Notes under the pieces: model-generated
What the model saw: the letters and a program-made list of their open reading frames with translations, nothing else
The model's database searches: none
What the model was told of the DNA's origin: nothing
Program-made: the position numbers and the translations under genes
From: Gadus chalcogrammus
Lineage: Eukaryota > Chordata > Actinopteri > Gadiformes > Gadidae
Direction of reading: 5' to 3'
Assembly: GCF_026213295.1 (NCBI RefSeq)
Contig: NC_079415.1
Coordinates: 31,276,015 to 31,340,014 of the forward strand
Length of the DNA: 64,000 bases
Part shown: piece after piece, positions 12,822-24,105 of the stretch
How positions within the stretch are numbered: position 1 is the stretch's first letter
Layout of the letters: each line of letters opens with the position of its first letter

Positions 12822-13590
12822 TTAAAACACAGAGTTAAAAAAGAGCTTCTCCTCCTGCACAGTGCATACTGCTGAGGTGAAGCACCATAGGTCCCTGAGC
12901 TCTTCCATTGTGCCCATTAATGAGTGGTACCTGAAGTCCACCCTGACTCTGGCCTTCCCCATGACCCCAAACATCTCTGCCAGCTCAAGACCTGCCTCTC
13001 CCTCTACCTGGTTCTTCCTGCTTTTGTAAACAGCCATTTTGGCTTGCCCGACGACAAAATTTAACAAACACCATTTTTTTTTAATTTTCCTTATAATAAC
13101 CAGCACCAAAGATAAAAGCAGACTCTGACCAAACCTCTCCACAATTTAAAAACACAGCTTTTAAAATATGAAAAAGGACTCTCAGTCTGTGACAGTCCAA
13201 ATAGCAATGGACTAGAGTCTCAATTTCGTCACAGAATGGACAGTTCTCGGACACCGTGGGGTTGATTTTTTCAATGAAACTATTCACAGCCAGAGCCCCC
13301 TGCAGGATCCTCCACTGCAGGTCTCCTGTCCTCTTGTTAAGGAGAGGCTTGTACAAGAGCCTCCACACAGGCACACTGCCCTGCAGCCTCTCCTTCCACA
13401 CCGTGTCCCTCAGATTGCTCAGTTTTTGTTTGTGTGTAGCCACCACATAATACTCGTATATGCATTTCCCTGAAAGTAACTGTAAATCCATCCTGGACTT
13501 GGAAAGGCCCATGGGTTTCAGCAGTCCGGTCTGGTCCACCGACAATCCGAGCTCTGGAAACGGATCTCCTCCTCCTACACAGACCACCAT
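12822..13590 (-). pseudogene. Tx1-like ORF2 C-terminal domain
   Basis: Two frames (13590-13081 and 13142-12822) give the ORF2 tail with the cysteine/histidine cluster CPFCDEIETLVHCYLDC. It ends MGKARVRVDFRYHSLMGTMEELRDLWCFTSAVC. The same ending occurs in copy A at 9982-9853, which fixes the 3' limit of both copies. Confidence 0.78.
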
Positions 13591-14450
13591 TTATCTTTAG
13601 CACACTCTCAATGTCCTCATACAGGACCTTCATCTTAGCTATCAGACCCGGGCTGAGGCCGTACCTTTGTAAAACTTTCCAAAGGTAACGGTGCTCAACC
13701 CGATCAAAAGCTTCTTCCTGGTCTAAAGAAAACAGAACAGTATCCAAACCCAAAGAACCGGAGACTTCGGAAATATCCCTAATAAGTGACACATTGTCAA
13801 CAATGGACCTGCCGGGCACACAGTAAGTCTGAGACCGGTGAATGAGCTGGTCCATCACCCTCTTCAGCCGGTTGGACATTTTTGAAAGCAGCTTGTAATC
13901 TACGCACAGAAGTGAGACGGGCCTCCAGTTCTTGCTCTCCTGCAGGTCTCCTTTCTTGTGCAGAAGAGTGAGCACAGCCCTCCTGTAGCTCTGTGGGAGA
14001 GAGGAGTCCTCAAAACTCTCTCAAAAACCCACAGCATGTCTTCCTGTACAGTACAGAAAACTCTGTCGAATTCAGAGGGCAACCCATCTATGCCGGGGGC
14101 CTTACCACCCTGTACACTCTGCAAGGCCACCTCCTTCTCAGTCAGGGGCCCCTACAGTTCCCTGTTGGTCTCCTCTGACACTGTGGGCAGGTTCCACAGA
14201 ACGAGTCAAAAATAGAATCATCCTCCTATACAGCTTCACAGAGAAATCCACAGCTCTGTTCCTGATGTCTGCTATGTCTGTGAGCTGGTGTCCGTCCTCT
14301 GACTGCAGCGCATGGATCTGTCTTCTCTGTCCGTTCTTCTTCTCCAGACTGAAGAAGAACTTGGATGGGGAATCCAGCAAAGAAACACTCTGAAAACGAC
14401 AGCGGACTAGCGCCCCCTGCGCTCTGGAGCCCAGCAAGTCTGCCAGCACG
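13590..14450 (-). pseudogene. Tx1-like ORF2 reverse transcriptase, N-terminal half
   Basis: Pieces in shifting frames: LADLLGSRAQGALVRCRFQ and SPSKFFFSLEKKNGQRRQIH (14449-14138) from the linker, then KAPGIDGLPSEF (about 14100, the RT motif GxDGxPxEF), LLHKKGDLQESKNWRPVSLL, YCVPGRSIVDN and LFSLDQEEAFDRVEHRYLW (motif A, catalytic Asp present). The frame ends near 13600 at VLKINGGLC, before motifs B and C (FADD), where it is joined to the far C-terminus. Enzymatically dead. Confidence 0.82.
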
Positions 14451-14639
14451 GCTTTTTTAGATTTGAGGTTTCATAGACTTGGTGATGTTACGAGAGACAT
14501 TGAGAGTGAACTGTTGACAAAATCAAGTCCTGCTTATATATGCAGACTTATTCTTCATATTTGCAATAAAAACCTCACATATAACCATTGAATGGTCCAA
14601 GAAGCCTACTGGACATTTGTTGCACCCTTTAAAAATGCT

Positions 14640-15240
14640 AAAATGATCTGTAAAAGAATAAAACCTGTCTAACCTATAAAACAAGTTCCCTGCTGTGGAC
14701 CTAAGTATATTGTTTTACATTGCGGTGGATTTTCCTCAATACGTCACTCATACTGTGATATTCCATGAGTGTTAGCATTGCCTTCCGAGAGGGTGTATGA
14801 GGTTCTGTATGATTCCTGTCGTTATCGTCAGCTGTGCAGTTAAAATCCCGTCCCAGAAACAAATAATCTTCTGGCAGACACTAACTTAAAACCAAACTTA
14901 AGTCAGTGTGTGTCATTTAAAAACTGAACTCTGTCAGGGCCAGTATTTGGAGCGTATACATTAATAAGTACAATATTAAAACGGTCATATTTTGCCTTAA
15001 CTACCAGCAGTCTCCCCTTCACCCGCTCATCCACCACATTAGATAAGGGCACACAATCTCTGGAGAAAAGGAGAGCCACTCCTGGGCTCGTCCTGCTAAA
15101 ATGGCTTAAAATGACTTTGCCCTCAAATTCCCTCCTCCAGTCTGTTTCATTAAAAACATCACTGTGAGTCTCCTGAAGCATCATTGTATCCATTTTTCAA
15201 AGTTTCAAACAGGCAAGCCCTCTTCCTCACATCTCTAGCT
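14640..15240 (-). pseudogene. Tx1-like ORF2 endonuclease fragment of copy B
   Basis: Open at 15193-14903 with LQETHSDVFNETDWRREF, SRTSPGVALLFSRD, VKAKYDRFNIVLINVYAPN. Sequence to 14640 parallels copy A's endonuclease but is frameshifted. Copy A and copy B diverge at the same place (CCTTTAAAAATGCT / CCCTTAAAAATGCT), just past the RLDRF region. Confidence 0.75.
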
Positions 15241-15754
15241 CCGTTTAAATTAAGAGTGGAAACCTTAAAAGAACTCATTGTCTTTGATGTGAGGAGAGGC
15301 ACAAAAAGGAGAAGAAAACAGCCGGCCAACTGTTCTACAAATAGTCAGAGTCTTCAACATTGTTAAGCTCTTGTTTGAGTCTCAGAGCAATCTTCTTCAA
15401 TCGGTAGACTTCTTGCTCAGAGAACCCTCCCTCCCCTCTGATGCTCATCTGAGACTTGACTGATAGCAACAGCATTTTCTTATCTGCAAAGTAATCATCA
15501 AATTGGACATTTTTCATATTTTTTGTTTTTTGAAGGAACATTTGTATACTATGTACTGACTACAACTCATCCAACTGAGAAGCAGGAAACAGCGGTGAGT
15601 CTGTGAGGGTCTGAGGTACCGTCCTCCATCTCCTCCTCCTCACTAGACTCTGACTCTGCCTGCTCTACCTCTTCCTCATTAGACAGTGACTCTGTCTGCT
15701 CCTCTTGCTCTCCACTAGCCGCTGATATCTTGGCTTTGGAGGTTTCCAAAGCCA

Positions 15755-15870
15755 GTTTCTTCCTCCACCATCAACCCTTCATCAGAGATCTTGTTTCTTC
15801 CTCCAAGATCTCTGATGAAGGGTTGATGGTGGAGGAAGAAACTTCTTCCTCCACCATCAACCCTTCATCA
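15755..15870. repeat. Perfect 38-bp inverted repeat plus third direct copy
   Basis: Arm 15755-15792 is exactly complementary to 15805-15842, with a 12-base spacer that repeats the start of the arm. A third copy of the left arm's core runs 15843-15870. Such triplet structures arise by template switching. Confidence 0.95.
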
Positions 15871-16723
15871 CTGACACTGCATTCCTCTGCTGCAGCAGGG
15901 ATGGGCCCAACCTCAACACTCTCTCCTGGCTCTTTGACTGCATTATTCCCCTCCTCCTGAACAATACATTCACTCTGCCTTTCATTTTCAACACCCAGAA
16001 TTGTATCTTCAGGATTTTTACCACACAGCTTTTCATTTTCTACGTTTCAATACTTTGAGATGCTTTCTTAGGATTTTCACCACACTGCTTTGCATCTACA
16101 ACATTTTGTTTTTTCCCTTCAACATTTGTAACACTTTGAATGTGGTTTTCCACATTTGCCACCCTCTGTTTCAACGTTTCAACATTGGTTGAGGTCCCTG
16201 CTGTCACCTCAGCTGGCTCGTTTTCCAGGGGTTTTCTCCAGGCAAGTTTTCAAGAGATGCCCCTCCCTCTCGCATCCAAAACATTTCAGAGTGCCAGAGT
16301 TGACAAACACTGCATAATCAAAATCATTCACTTTTATACTGAAAACTAATTCAGTTCAGCATCTTTCTTATTCAAAATCATATGAACTTGCCGTCTGTAA
16401 CCCACAACATGTCTCATCAGAGGAGACTTGAAAACCGACGACAACTTCCTTATAGTGACACAATTTTCCCGTGCCTTGACAACTCCCTGATCAACACTTC
16501 GTCCCCGATAAACAGGGGGAATGTTGGAGATGGTGACCCCTTGCCGCAGGTTTAGTTAGCGGGGATACTGACCCAAAGGAATCCTTAACCACGATGCCGG
16601 TCTCCACTACTTTGTTGCTTTCGCTACGCTGGCAACAAAAATCCCGACTGCTCCGTTCATCCGGGCAGCGGACATAATACGGCTATACCCGACCACCGCT
16701 CAGATCGCCGAACGCCACCATGC

Positions 16724-16730
16724 TTCAGGC
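16724..16730. repeat. Target-site duplication TTCAGGC, left
   Basis: Identical to 25410-25416. Removing 16731-25416 restores a Tx1 sequence (CACCATGCTTCAGGCGCAC) collinear with copy A (12074-12097, CACCATACTCCAGGCGCAC). Confidence 0.92.
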
Positions 16731-18156
16731 CAACCCGGTATCAGGCGATTGCGTGCTCCAGCGCACAAACGTTAATCCATTGAAGCGTGTTCCAGAGCAC
16801 GATAGTCCGACTTTTTGCGTGTTACACAGAACGAAATGTAAACCAATGCATTCTGAATGGGAGTGTTCTAAGACAATTAACTAAACGGTACGAGAGAGAG
16901 AGAAAGAGAGAGAGGGAGGGACAGAGAGAGAGAGAGAGAGAGCGAGAGAGAGGCTTCAGAAAGGGTGTGCGCAGATAGTACAGTGCACCCTAGTTATGTA
17001 TGTGCCAAAACCACAAATGCTATATGTATATGTATATATATATATATATTGCCTAATTATATATATTGCCTATATATATGTATAGGCTATATATAATTAG
17101 GCTATAATTATATTATTTAGCGTGTAATGAGACAATCTATAGCCAAATTGTCGAAGATGCCCGAGAATCTCCGGGGATATCAGCATGGGAAATCGGCGAA
17201 TCAGACCCATGAACCTATAAAGAGAGACGTCATCTCAAGCGGGAGAGAACGTTTGCGGTGCTGGTTTGTGTCACGTAAGTACAGGGCTCTCATGTCTCAT
17301 GCATTTGGCGCAATTCAACCCATGCACACGCTCGAACCTGTGCCGTGTTCCAATACCCGTACTGTCCGTACTTACTAGCCAAAATTTGAGTACGCAGTAC
17401 GTTCCAATTCAGATCCGGTGAAAAGAAATATACTTCAAGGACCCGGATGCCGTGCTCAAAACGGGCTAATCCTGAAGTGTGGATCGAAGGACACTCCCCG
17501 TACTCAACGGCAGCCATCTTAGCTACGTAGCGGAAGAGGCGGAGCCAGGCTGAGCCAAAGTCGGCGCATTTTCCACATAGCCTGCATTAATAGAGTCATT
17601 TTGTAGTTTTTATAGCTGCTAGGCTTTAAGAGTTCACCATTCAAAGCGGGATGTTTATTGCGGGGGAGGAGCCACGGCGGCAGTCGTGATCGTAATTTCC
17701 GGTTAGTGCACCACTGAGTACTCGATTTGGAACAGCACTCACATCTGAAAAAATAACGTAGTAGATAGTGCGGATAGTATACTTCCTTTAAGTATACTCA
17801 TGGAAGTACGGGTATGGTCTCACGGAAATACGTGACACTGTCACGTTATTTAATCTATTGAAACGTGATCAGGGACACGTAGGCCTATTTTCTAAATTTT
17901 GTATTTCAATTGGAAGTAGGCTATTTGTCGTGTCACTAAGCATGACTTCCAAACTAAGGTTCTGTCCGCGTTCTCCCTAATGTCCCTTATGGAGCTCCGT
18001 ACAGATATAATTGTCTTAGAACACTCCCATTCAGAATGCATTGGTTTACATTTCGTTCTGTGTAACACGCAAAGAGTTGGACTATCGTGCTCTGGAACAC
18101 GCTTCAATAGATTAACGTTCGTGCGCAGGAGCACGCAACTGCGTGATACCGGGTTG
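16731..18156 (+). repeat. Left MITE-like unit with 150-bp terminal inverted repeats
   Basis: Terminal repeats 16731-16880 and 18007-18156 differ at about ten positions. Between them lie a (GA)n tract (16890-16952), an AT-rich palindromic cluster (17030-17120) and a segment with GTTCCAATACCCGTACTGTCC and mirror words that looks like an older nested MITE (about 17335-17830). Open frames reading MAAVEYGECPS occur in this unit and the right arm but show no domain. Confidence 0.88.
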
Positions 18157-18159
18157 CAA

Positions 18160-18195
<36 letters not shown>

Positions 18196-18627
18196 ATACA
18201 ACCTCTTGCAAGCAGACTCAGAATCTTGAGCCCATTTATTAGGGAACAGGTGTTATCGGGATTCCATCACTGCATTCCCAGAATCCTGCATTGTGAAAGT
18301 CTTCCCTTTTTTTTTTAAATGTACAATGGCATTTTATTCTACATACAAAACAACCATAGTATTTTTCAGGAGTCCACGACCACCCTGCCCGTTTGGACAC
18401 ACAAAAGTAATTTGACACTTCTGGGATGAGCCAATGATTCATCTGTTTGGAAGGTTTTGTTGGAGACAAACAAAGAATCTTCAGGCAACAGATGTGACAG
18501 CTGTGACTGCTCTCTCTCTCCTTCGTCTGCTGGGTCCTCTGTGTTTGCCTACCTGCTACAGGTAGCCAGTGGGCGGGGCTGAGAGGCTTGTCAGCTGATG
18601 AGGTGCACCTGTGCAGGTCTGCCACGC
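18157..18627. other. Cargo start: (CA)n then unassigned
   Basis: (CA)n at 18160-18191, then sequence without recognisable feature; TTTTTTTT near 18307. Confidence 0.5.
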
Positions 18628-19339
18628 AGGCTTTACACCGGGATTCCACCGGACGCGTACGCGCCGCGGAACGGCTACGTCCTCTGCCCTGCGTCCATTC
18701 CTACCGGGCGCGTAACGGCAGCGTAGCGCTGCCTTGCGAGACAGCCGCATTCACGCAAGATCACGAGATGACGCGATAATCCTAAACCTAATGTAGGCCT
18801 ACTCACCTTCCACTCCCAAAACTATTGCAATTAAATGCCACGCTTTGTCCTTTCTGACATTTTCCTTATAAAAAGGAGGATTTGGTACATATATGACTTC
18901 ATGTTGCTGAACTTCGACAATGAATCTCTCGTCGTCCATGTTGCCGACCCTCTGAGACCCTTTGATTGATTGACTGCTGACCTGGTGCCACCGGTCATGA
19001 CGTAATAATGTTGATGTGAAGTTGTGATAGGCTACATGAGCTGAGTATTGTGTTTTATTTTGAAAATTGACCGGATGCTCTATGGCTTTTACTTTTCACT
19101 TCCTGCCCGGCTCGACCTGCTCTGTCGAAATTGACGCGGTTTAGCAGCGGCTCGCGGCAAAAATAGAATTGAACGGAAAGATAGCGCCGCGGCGCAGCAC
19201 GCCGCTCCTGGGACGCTGCTGAAACGTTCCGCTGCGCGCCCGGTGGAAATGGTCTCATTGATTAGAGTGGAAGCGATCAGCAGCGGTGACCGCGGCGCAG
19301 CCGTCCCGCGGTGCGTACGCCTCCGGTGGAATCAAGCCT
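18628..19339. mobile_element. MITE with AGGCTT...GATTCCACCGG termini
   Basis: Left AGGCTT..GATTCCACCGGACGCGTACG and right inverse CGTACGCCTCCGGTGGAATC..AAGCCT form imperfect inverted termini of about 35 bp around 712 bp. GC-rich ends, AT-richer middle. I see no clear target duplication, so the class (hAT or Harbinger-like) is open. It is nested in the cargo of the 8.7-kb element. Confidence 0.6.
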
Positions 19340-20439
19340 TTAGCCAGTCTCTCTCTCCACAGAGGCAGGTGGGCTTGGGTTCTGTTTAGGGTGGTTCCTT
19401 AAGGTTTTGGACCTTTGGATTGGTTCCATGTTTTGTTTTATGTTAACACTATTCAACATCCCCACAGCACACTTTCCACTGCCCATATACATAGGCTGGT
19501 CGAAAGAATTGTGTGTTTGGTCAGTAGTTCAGTTGGTCGGTCACATATTTTGGTTTGCAGTTCAGGTTTGGTTTGTTGCATTTTGTTTGGGTATTTCCAA
19601 CATGGTAAAGATGGTTTGGTGTTACCAGTATTTGTTTTGTCTGTCTGGGTTAAGTTTCCTCCGTTCGGGCTCGGTCGGTCTTTGTGATTTTGGTACTGGT
19701 TTTTTGTCCAAACCATATAATCGCACATTTTCTAATCTTCCATACGCTACACTAATTCCTTTACAGATTTCATGATACTTACTTTATTCTAATAAATAAC
19801 TTTATCCCTTATCATGTGTGGATCCCGATCTTTGCTCTGACCCGAGCCTCGTCTTAATGCAGCCAAGGAGATGGATATCAGAACGATGGAAGAGCATTAT
19901 GAATAATTATTAGATGATTGTGTTGTACAATAAAACACAGTAAAGATTCAATATAAATGGCAAAATAAGGATGGGATTTTATTTGAACAATAAAATATGT
20001 GTTTGGCAAATTATGGAGAGGCTGAGATTATAGATTTCATATTCAAAAGGCGAAGGGCTGAACAAATGTAATATATATTTATAAGAAATATAGGCATGCT
20101 CAAAGCCCAAATCATTGATTACATACCCAATTCAATAATAAGAAATTTGAATGGTAACAATTTCGTCTGGTGTTAAATCCTCGTTCTCGTTTTGAACGTC
20201 TCACTCATGGCCGATCACAGTGTGTTCTTTCTGATTAGCTCTTAATTGAGATCACCTGTCACGCACCTCTTTATTTAAGATGAACACAATGGGTTTGGTT
20301 TACTTTTTGCATCAGCCTCTGTCAATCGAGGTTGAGTTTAGCGAGTGCTGAACGTTTTTGATCTAGATTGCAGATCACTATTGTCACTTTATACAAACTG
20401 AAAGTATGTGTGGTTGCGTGTTTGTTTTTGTGGGCATTT
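19340..20439. other. Cargo: no clear feature
   Basis: AT-rich; TTATTCTAATAAATAACTTTA near 19782 resembles a polyadenylation region, but no gene is recognised. Confidence 0.35.
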
Positions 20440-20688
20440 GACTGAACAGCCCAGACCAATATTGCTACCAGCATGGCACTTCGAAACAGACCACCGCAGT
20501 GAGTAAAAGTTATTTTCCTTTATTAAATGTTGACGTTTTTGGGCTGTCTCCTCAGACACAAGCCATCAGTAACCCTGCTCTTTGCACTTTGACATGTATG
20601 TCACCGCTGTTTGTTAACCTAGCTTTGCTGATTTGTATCTTGTGATGTGTGTGTTTTTCTTAACAGGTGTTAGATGAGTGACATGATC

Positions 20689-20719
20689 TATGGGGGGGCC
20701 CCCTTTGGGCCCCCCCATA
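20689..20719. repeat. 13-bp perfect GC hairpin
   Basis: TATGGGGGGGCCC / GGGCCCCCCCATA with a 5-base loop CCTTT. Confidence 0.9.
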
Positions 20720-20817
20720 CCAACTTAGTCTTCAAAGGAATCTAGTGCCATGGGACTCCAGTGTCTTCAAAACATCCTCGGAATACATGTGTATGAATGG
20801 TGCACCGGAGGGTTGAT

Positions 20818-20874
20818 CTGGAAGCCACCACGGTCCACGCAGTAATATGCTGCGTGGGCCGTAGTGGCTTCCAG
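20818..20874. repeat. 25-bp near-perfect hairpin, pre-miRNA-sized
   Basis: Arms 20818-20842 and 20850-20874 pair at 24 of 25 positions (one C-A mismatch, one G-U wobble) around a 7-base loop TAATATG. Either a small palindromic repeat or the stem of a structured RNA. Confidence 0.85.
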
Positions 20875-21973
20875 AGCCATCTTTCGGTCTTGGTCAGGAT
20901 TTGTTACAGTTGCCCTTCAATGTAGCTGGCTACGGGTTCCTGAAGAAGCCTGCTTTACGTAGCATTGGAGTACAAGTATTCTGCAAAATGCTCATGTAAT
21001 TGCACTAGCACTAGTAACCTGTAGATTAGCTTAGTTTAACGTCATTCCGTGCTGTCTCTGTCAAATGTGAGGCTTACTTTAAGTCCACAAGGCCCTCTGG
21101 TAAACCACGTTGGAACACCCCTGGACAAGGTGATTAGTCACTGGGTGTGTGCTAAAGTTTTGTTCCATTTTTCACTAGTTGGTTAAGGTTTGGTAGAATT
21201 GTTTGGATGCTAGCGACGTGATGGCGTATGTACAAGAGCCTACCGTGGCCAGGCCACAGTTGCGACGGCCACGGCCAGATGGCCTAGTGTGAGTGCAACC
21301 TTGATTGCATTTGTATACTGTTTACCATTGGATGTTTATGCAATTTGGCTTAATTCATCCGCAGTAAAGCTGCATTTGACTATTCCAGGGTCGTTTTGTA
21401 CAGGCTTTCAATTGACCATGTTGACTAGTTTGTGGGAATTTGTTTTTTTACCCTTGCTTAAATCCAACGGTTGTGACCACTTATGCAACTGGGCTGTGAA
21501 CCTTGCAATTATAGTTGCATATTTGTACACGCAAGCTTGTCCATTTCTATCGCCATCACTAACGGCTTCAGCATTTCCTTGTAGGCCATTAGCTGACTTG
21601 TGTATTGGAGCGATGATTTGGGTATTTTAAGGTGCTTGAAAACCTAAAATAAAGCAAAATGCGTGTCTGTGTGCAAGAGCCAATTTGTTGGCTTGCAGTA
21701 GTCGAGGAGTTGCCGTAGGTCGTAAGCCATCTGGAGGTTGTGGCAATGGAGGCTTGTGGTAGATCTGCCATCCAAGAAAGGTTAATTCTTCTGAAGCATG
21801 ATTAATAGTTTAGTAAATTGAATCTATTCATATAGAACTATAAAATCCAAGACTGCAGCCAGTAACTTGGATCGCAATATGTGGAAAGTATTAGTCTTCA
21901 TTTGTAACAGAATAATTAACATGACTAACTGGGTTTCTTCCATTTTCTAACTAGGGGGACTTGACTGGTGAGT

Positions 21974-23170
21974 CTACTGGATTAATCAGTAGCGGTACTT
22001 TGCCCAACAGATTTGATGGCATGACTACAGGGTGACAAAGACAATTATTCACTGCCTATCAAAAGAGACTTCTAAAACATATCTGCTAGAACAGTTCCTA
22101 TACTTTTTGTATAATTTGGTCATGCTGCAAATTTACTTTTTGTAGTTGCTCCATATTTAGTTCTTTGACAGCCTCACCTGCTAGAAAAGTCTATTCAAAT
22201 CTGCTAAATATAATGAACTAAATTGATAGCCATGAAATGTTGTCACTCATACTAATGGCAAATACCCTCTTTCAGTTGGTGGTTCAACACTGATGTCTCT
22301 CTAGGCTTGAGGGAGAGCTCACAAGTAAATTACACGAATGTCCTGGAGCAATTGGGAATACACTTTTATTTAGTCTACCTGACCAGGGACATCTTTGAAC
22401 TATAGGTCACCTAACCCAAACCTTTCACTCTTGTCAGGTTGTCCTTTTCTCTTGTTTTAACCCGAAAGGGCTGAAATATCAACATTTCAGGTATTCTGTT
22501 TGGATAATGTGCAAAACTTGTGGCTTCACTAATAAAAAAAATTAACAAATATATTTTCTTAATGTGGTTAAACTATTTAAAGATTTGTATGCAAAATATT
22601 TCTGCTCAATTTGTGGTCAATGAAACTCTGAAATTTTTTAATTTGATAAAACACAACTATGGGTTAAAGGTATTTCCTTTGGGCATCTTTTGATATTTTT
22701 AGAATTTAGTTCCATTGCTGTAAGAAATGGTGTCTCCCAGTACTGCAAAGTGCTTCCACAAGTTTAAAAAATAATGGGCAGAAAAGGAACTGCCAACTAA
22801 ATCTATTTAACATGGGTAGTAAGTTTCCATGGAAGCTCTTGGCTGCTGGTTCCCAACACGGCTCCACTGTTAGCCTGTGTTCAAGTTGAATGAGAATAAT
22901 AATAATAATTCTGCCATAGTATTTATTTAAGGGGGGGGGGGGGGATGCAAGTCTTTTGGCCATTTGTAGTGTTGATCAGCAGAGAAATAATTTGTCCGCA
23001 AAGACGGTGACGTCGCTTAGCAACGGTAGACGCTGGGGTAGACAAGTCACCGGACTACTACCCATGCAAGTGAACGGAGCGTTCCACGGCATTGAGAAGA
23101 CCCGTGTAATAAAGGCCTATAATATTTCTGTTTATGGCATAGATTTCTCCTCAGATTAGGCCAATAAACC
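21974..23170. other. Cargo: no feature recognised
   Basis: AT-rich sequence with a poly-G run of 14 at 22931-22944 and an (AAT)n run near 22895. Confidence 0.4.
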
Positions 23171-24105
23171 AATGGTAAAATAAAAATAAAAACGCTCGAT
23201 CAAAGGCCCGGCCCGAGTATAGTGATGGGAAATATCGGCCCGACCCGGCCCGCGTCGGGCTCGGGCTCGGGCAGAGAATCTAAACACTGACTGGAACTAC
23301 TTAGCAGTTGTCTGTAGGGCTATATCAAGAGTTAATGCACGCACTGCAGCCAATCAGAATCAGAGTATTCCCCCAGACCGTGGTCTAAACAATATTATTC
23401 ACGAGTTATAAACAACCCCTAAACATCAATATTAATGATAACCCTGTGGAAATTGCCATAAGTGAGGGACACAATTTCGCACGTTGAGCACACAGTTGTG
23501 TGACTCGTTTATTTAGTAAGAGAGAGACAGGAAATCAAAACGTGCTGAAGGTAAACAAATCCCGCATGGGCTCTGACGTCATGAGACGCTCCTAATCCTT
23601 AAAAGGGACATCGATCCCTGAACCACCAAGACAGTAAACGACATGCCTAACACAATTGAAAGAACAACACATAACAAAATACTGTAGGTGAATTATGTTA
23701 CACTAACTACAACCCATTAAATACGGAATGATTTCTAGATGTCATGGCAACGTCCGCTCGCGACACTGGACTTGCGATCGAGGCATCGACGCGGACGTTC
23801 ATTCACATAGCAAACAACAAGAGAATAGATGGCTAGATAAAATAAACATGAAGACATACAATTCTAAAAAGAACAGATGAAGCAGCTACCCTTTTTTCCT
23901 TCGCGGTTTGCCTACAGAGCAGCGCACCTGCATTTAATATAGGCCTATCCGTGTATTGTCACAATTTCTCAGTATCAAAGGTGAAAGTAGAAACGGGTGG
24001 CCAAAAGCTGTCATATTGTTAGTTATCACAGACAATTTTAAGTAGAAACGGGTGGCCAAAAGCTGTCATTGGTTAGTTATCACAGACAATTTTCAACAAT
24101 GAATG
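23171..24105. other. Cargo: probable DNA-transposon remnants and a 56-bp tandem duplication
   Basis: GGCCCGACCCGGCCCG.. (23237-23275) and AGCCAATCAGAATCAGAGTA (23348) resemble ends of common fish DNA elements but boundaries are not visible. A unit starting AGTAGAAACGGGTGGCC is repeated in tandem at 23986-24095. Confidence 0.4.

Larger units (their letters stand above)
12790..16730 (-). mobile_element. Tx1-like LINE copy B, rearranged; 5' end split off by an 8.7-kb insertion
   Basis: Minus strand, same orientation as copy A. Order in the sense direction: 5' leader (25585-25410), inserted transposon (25409-16731), ORF1 (16730 to about 15340), endonuclease (about 15290-14640), a 180-bp foreign or decayed stretch, RT N-terminal half (14450-13590), then the ORF2 C-terminus (13590-12822) and 3' end near 12790. 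The RT part holding the FADD catalytic motif is missing. ORF1 and endonuclease are more decayed than in copy A. The two 3' ends are about 85-90% alike by eye. Confidence 0.82.
15340..16730 (-). pseudogene. Tx1-like ORF1 of copy B, decayed
   Basis: Counterpart of copy A's ORF1. A zinc knuckle CFGCEREGHLLKTC is readable at about 16295-16250. An acidic Glu/Ser-rich part is open at 15749-15567, and the C-terminal segment at 15541-15335 (KKMLLLSVKSQMSIRGEGG..LRLKQELNNVED) matches copy A. Several frameshifts separate these parts. A perfect 38-bp inverted repeat with a third partial copy (15755-15870) interrupts the acidic region. Confidence 0.72.
20440..21970 (+). ncRNA. Possible spliced, hairpin-rich noncoding transcript (tentative)
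   Basis: Splice-like signals alternate on the plus strand: GAACAG/CCCAGACC (20447), ACCGCA/GTGAGTAAAAG (20499), a T-rich tract then TTCTTAACAG/GTG (20667), GGCCTAGT/GTGAGTG (21285), and TTTCTAACTAG/GGGGACTTGACTG/GTGAGTC (about 21940-21973). Two strong hairpins lie between (20689-20719 and 20818-20874), with H/ACA-like stems near 20910-20975 (ending ..GGAGTACAAGT) and 21670-21780. It could be a snoRNA host gene carried as cargo. No snoRNA family was recognised and all signals could be coincidental. Confidence 0.25.

Noticed and set aside
17290..17517. Conserved small frame MAAVEYGECPS, also at 24608-24865
   Set aside because: Conserved only because it lies in the inverted arms of the transposon; no domain and the downstream frames differ.
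20689..20719. Intrinsic transcription terminator
   Set aside because: GC hairpin without bacterial context; the genome is eukaryotic.
21289..21630. 113-codon frame in transposon cargo
   Set aside because: No recognisable domain; Leu/Trp-rich composition by chance in AT-rich DNA. Not a transposase.
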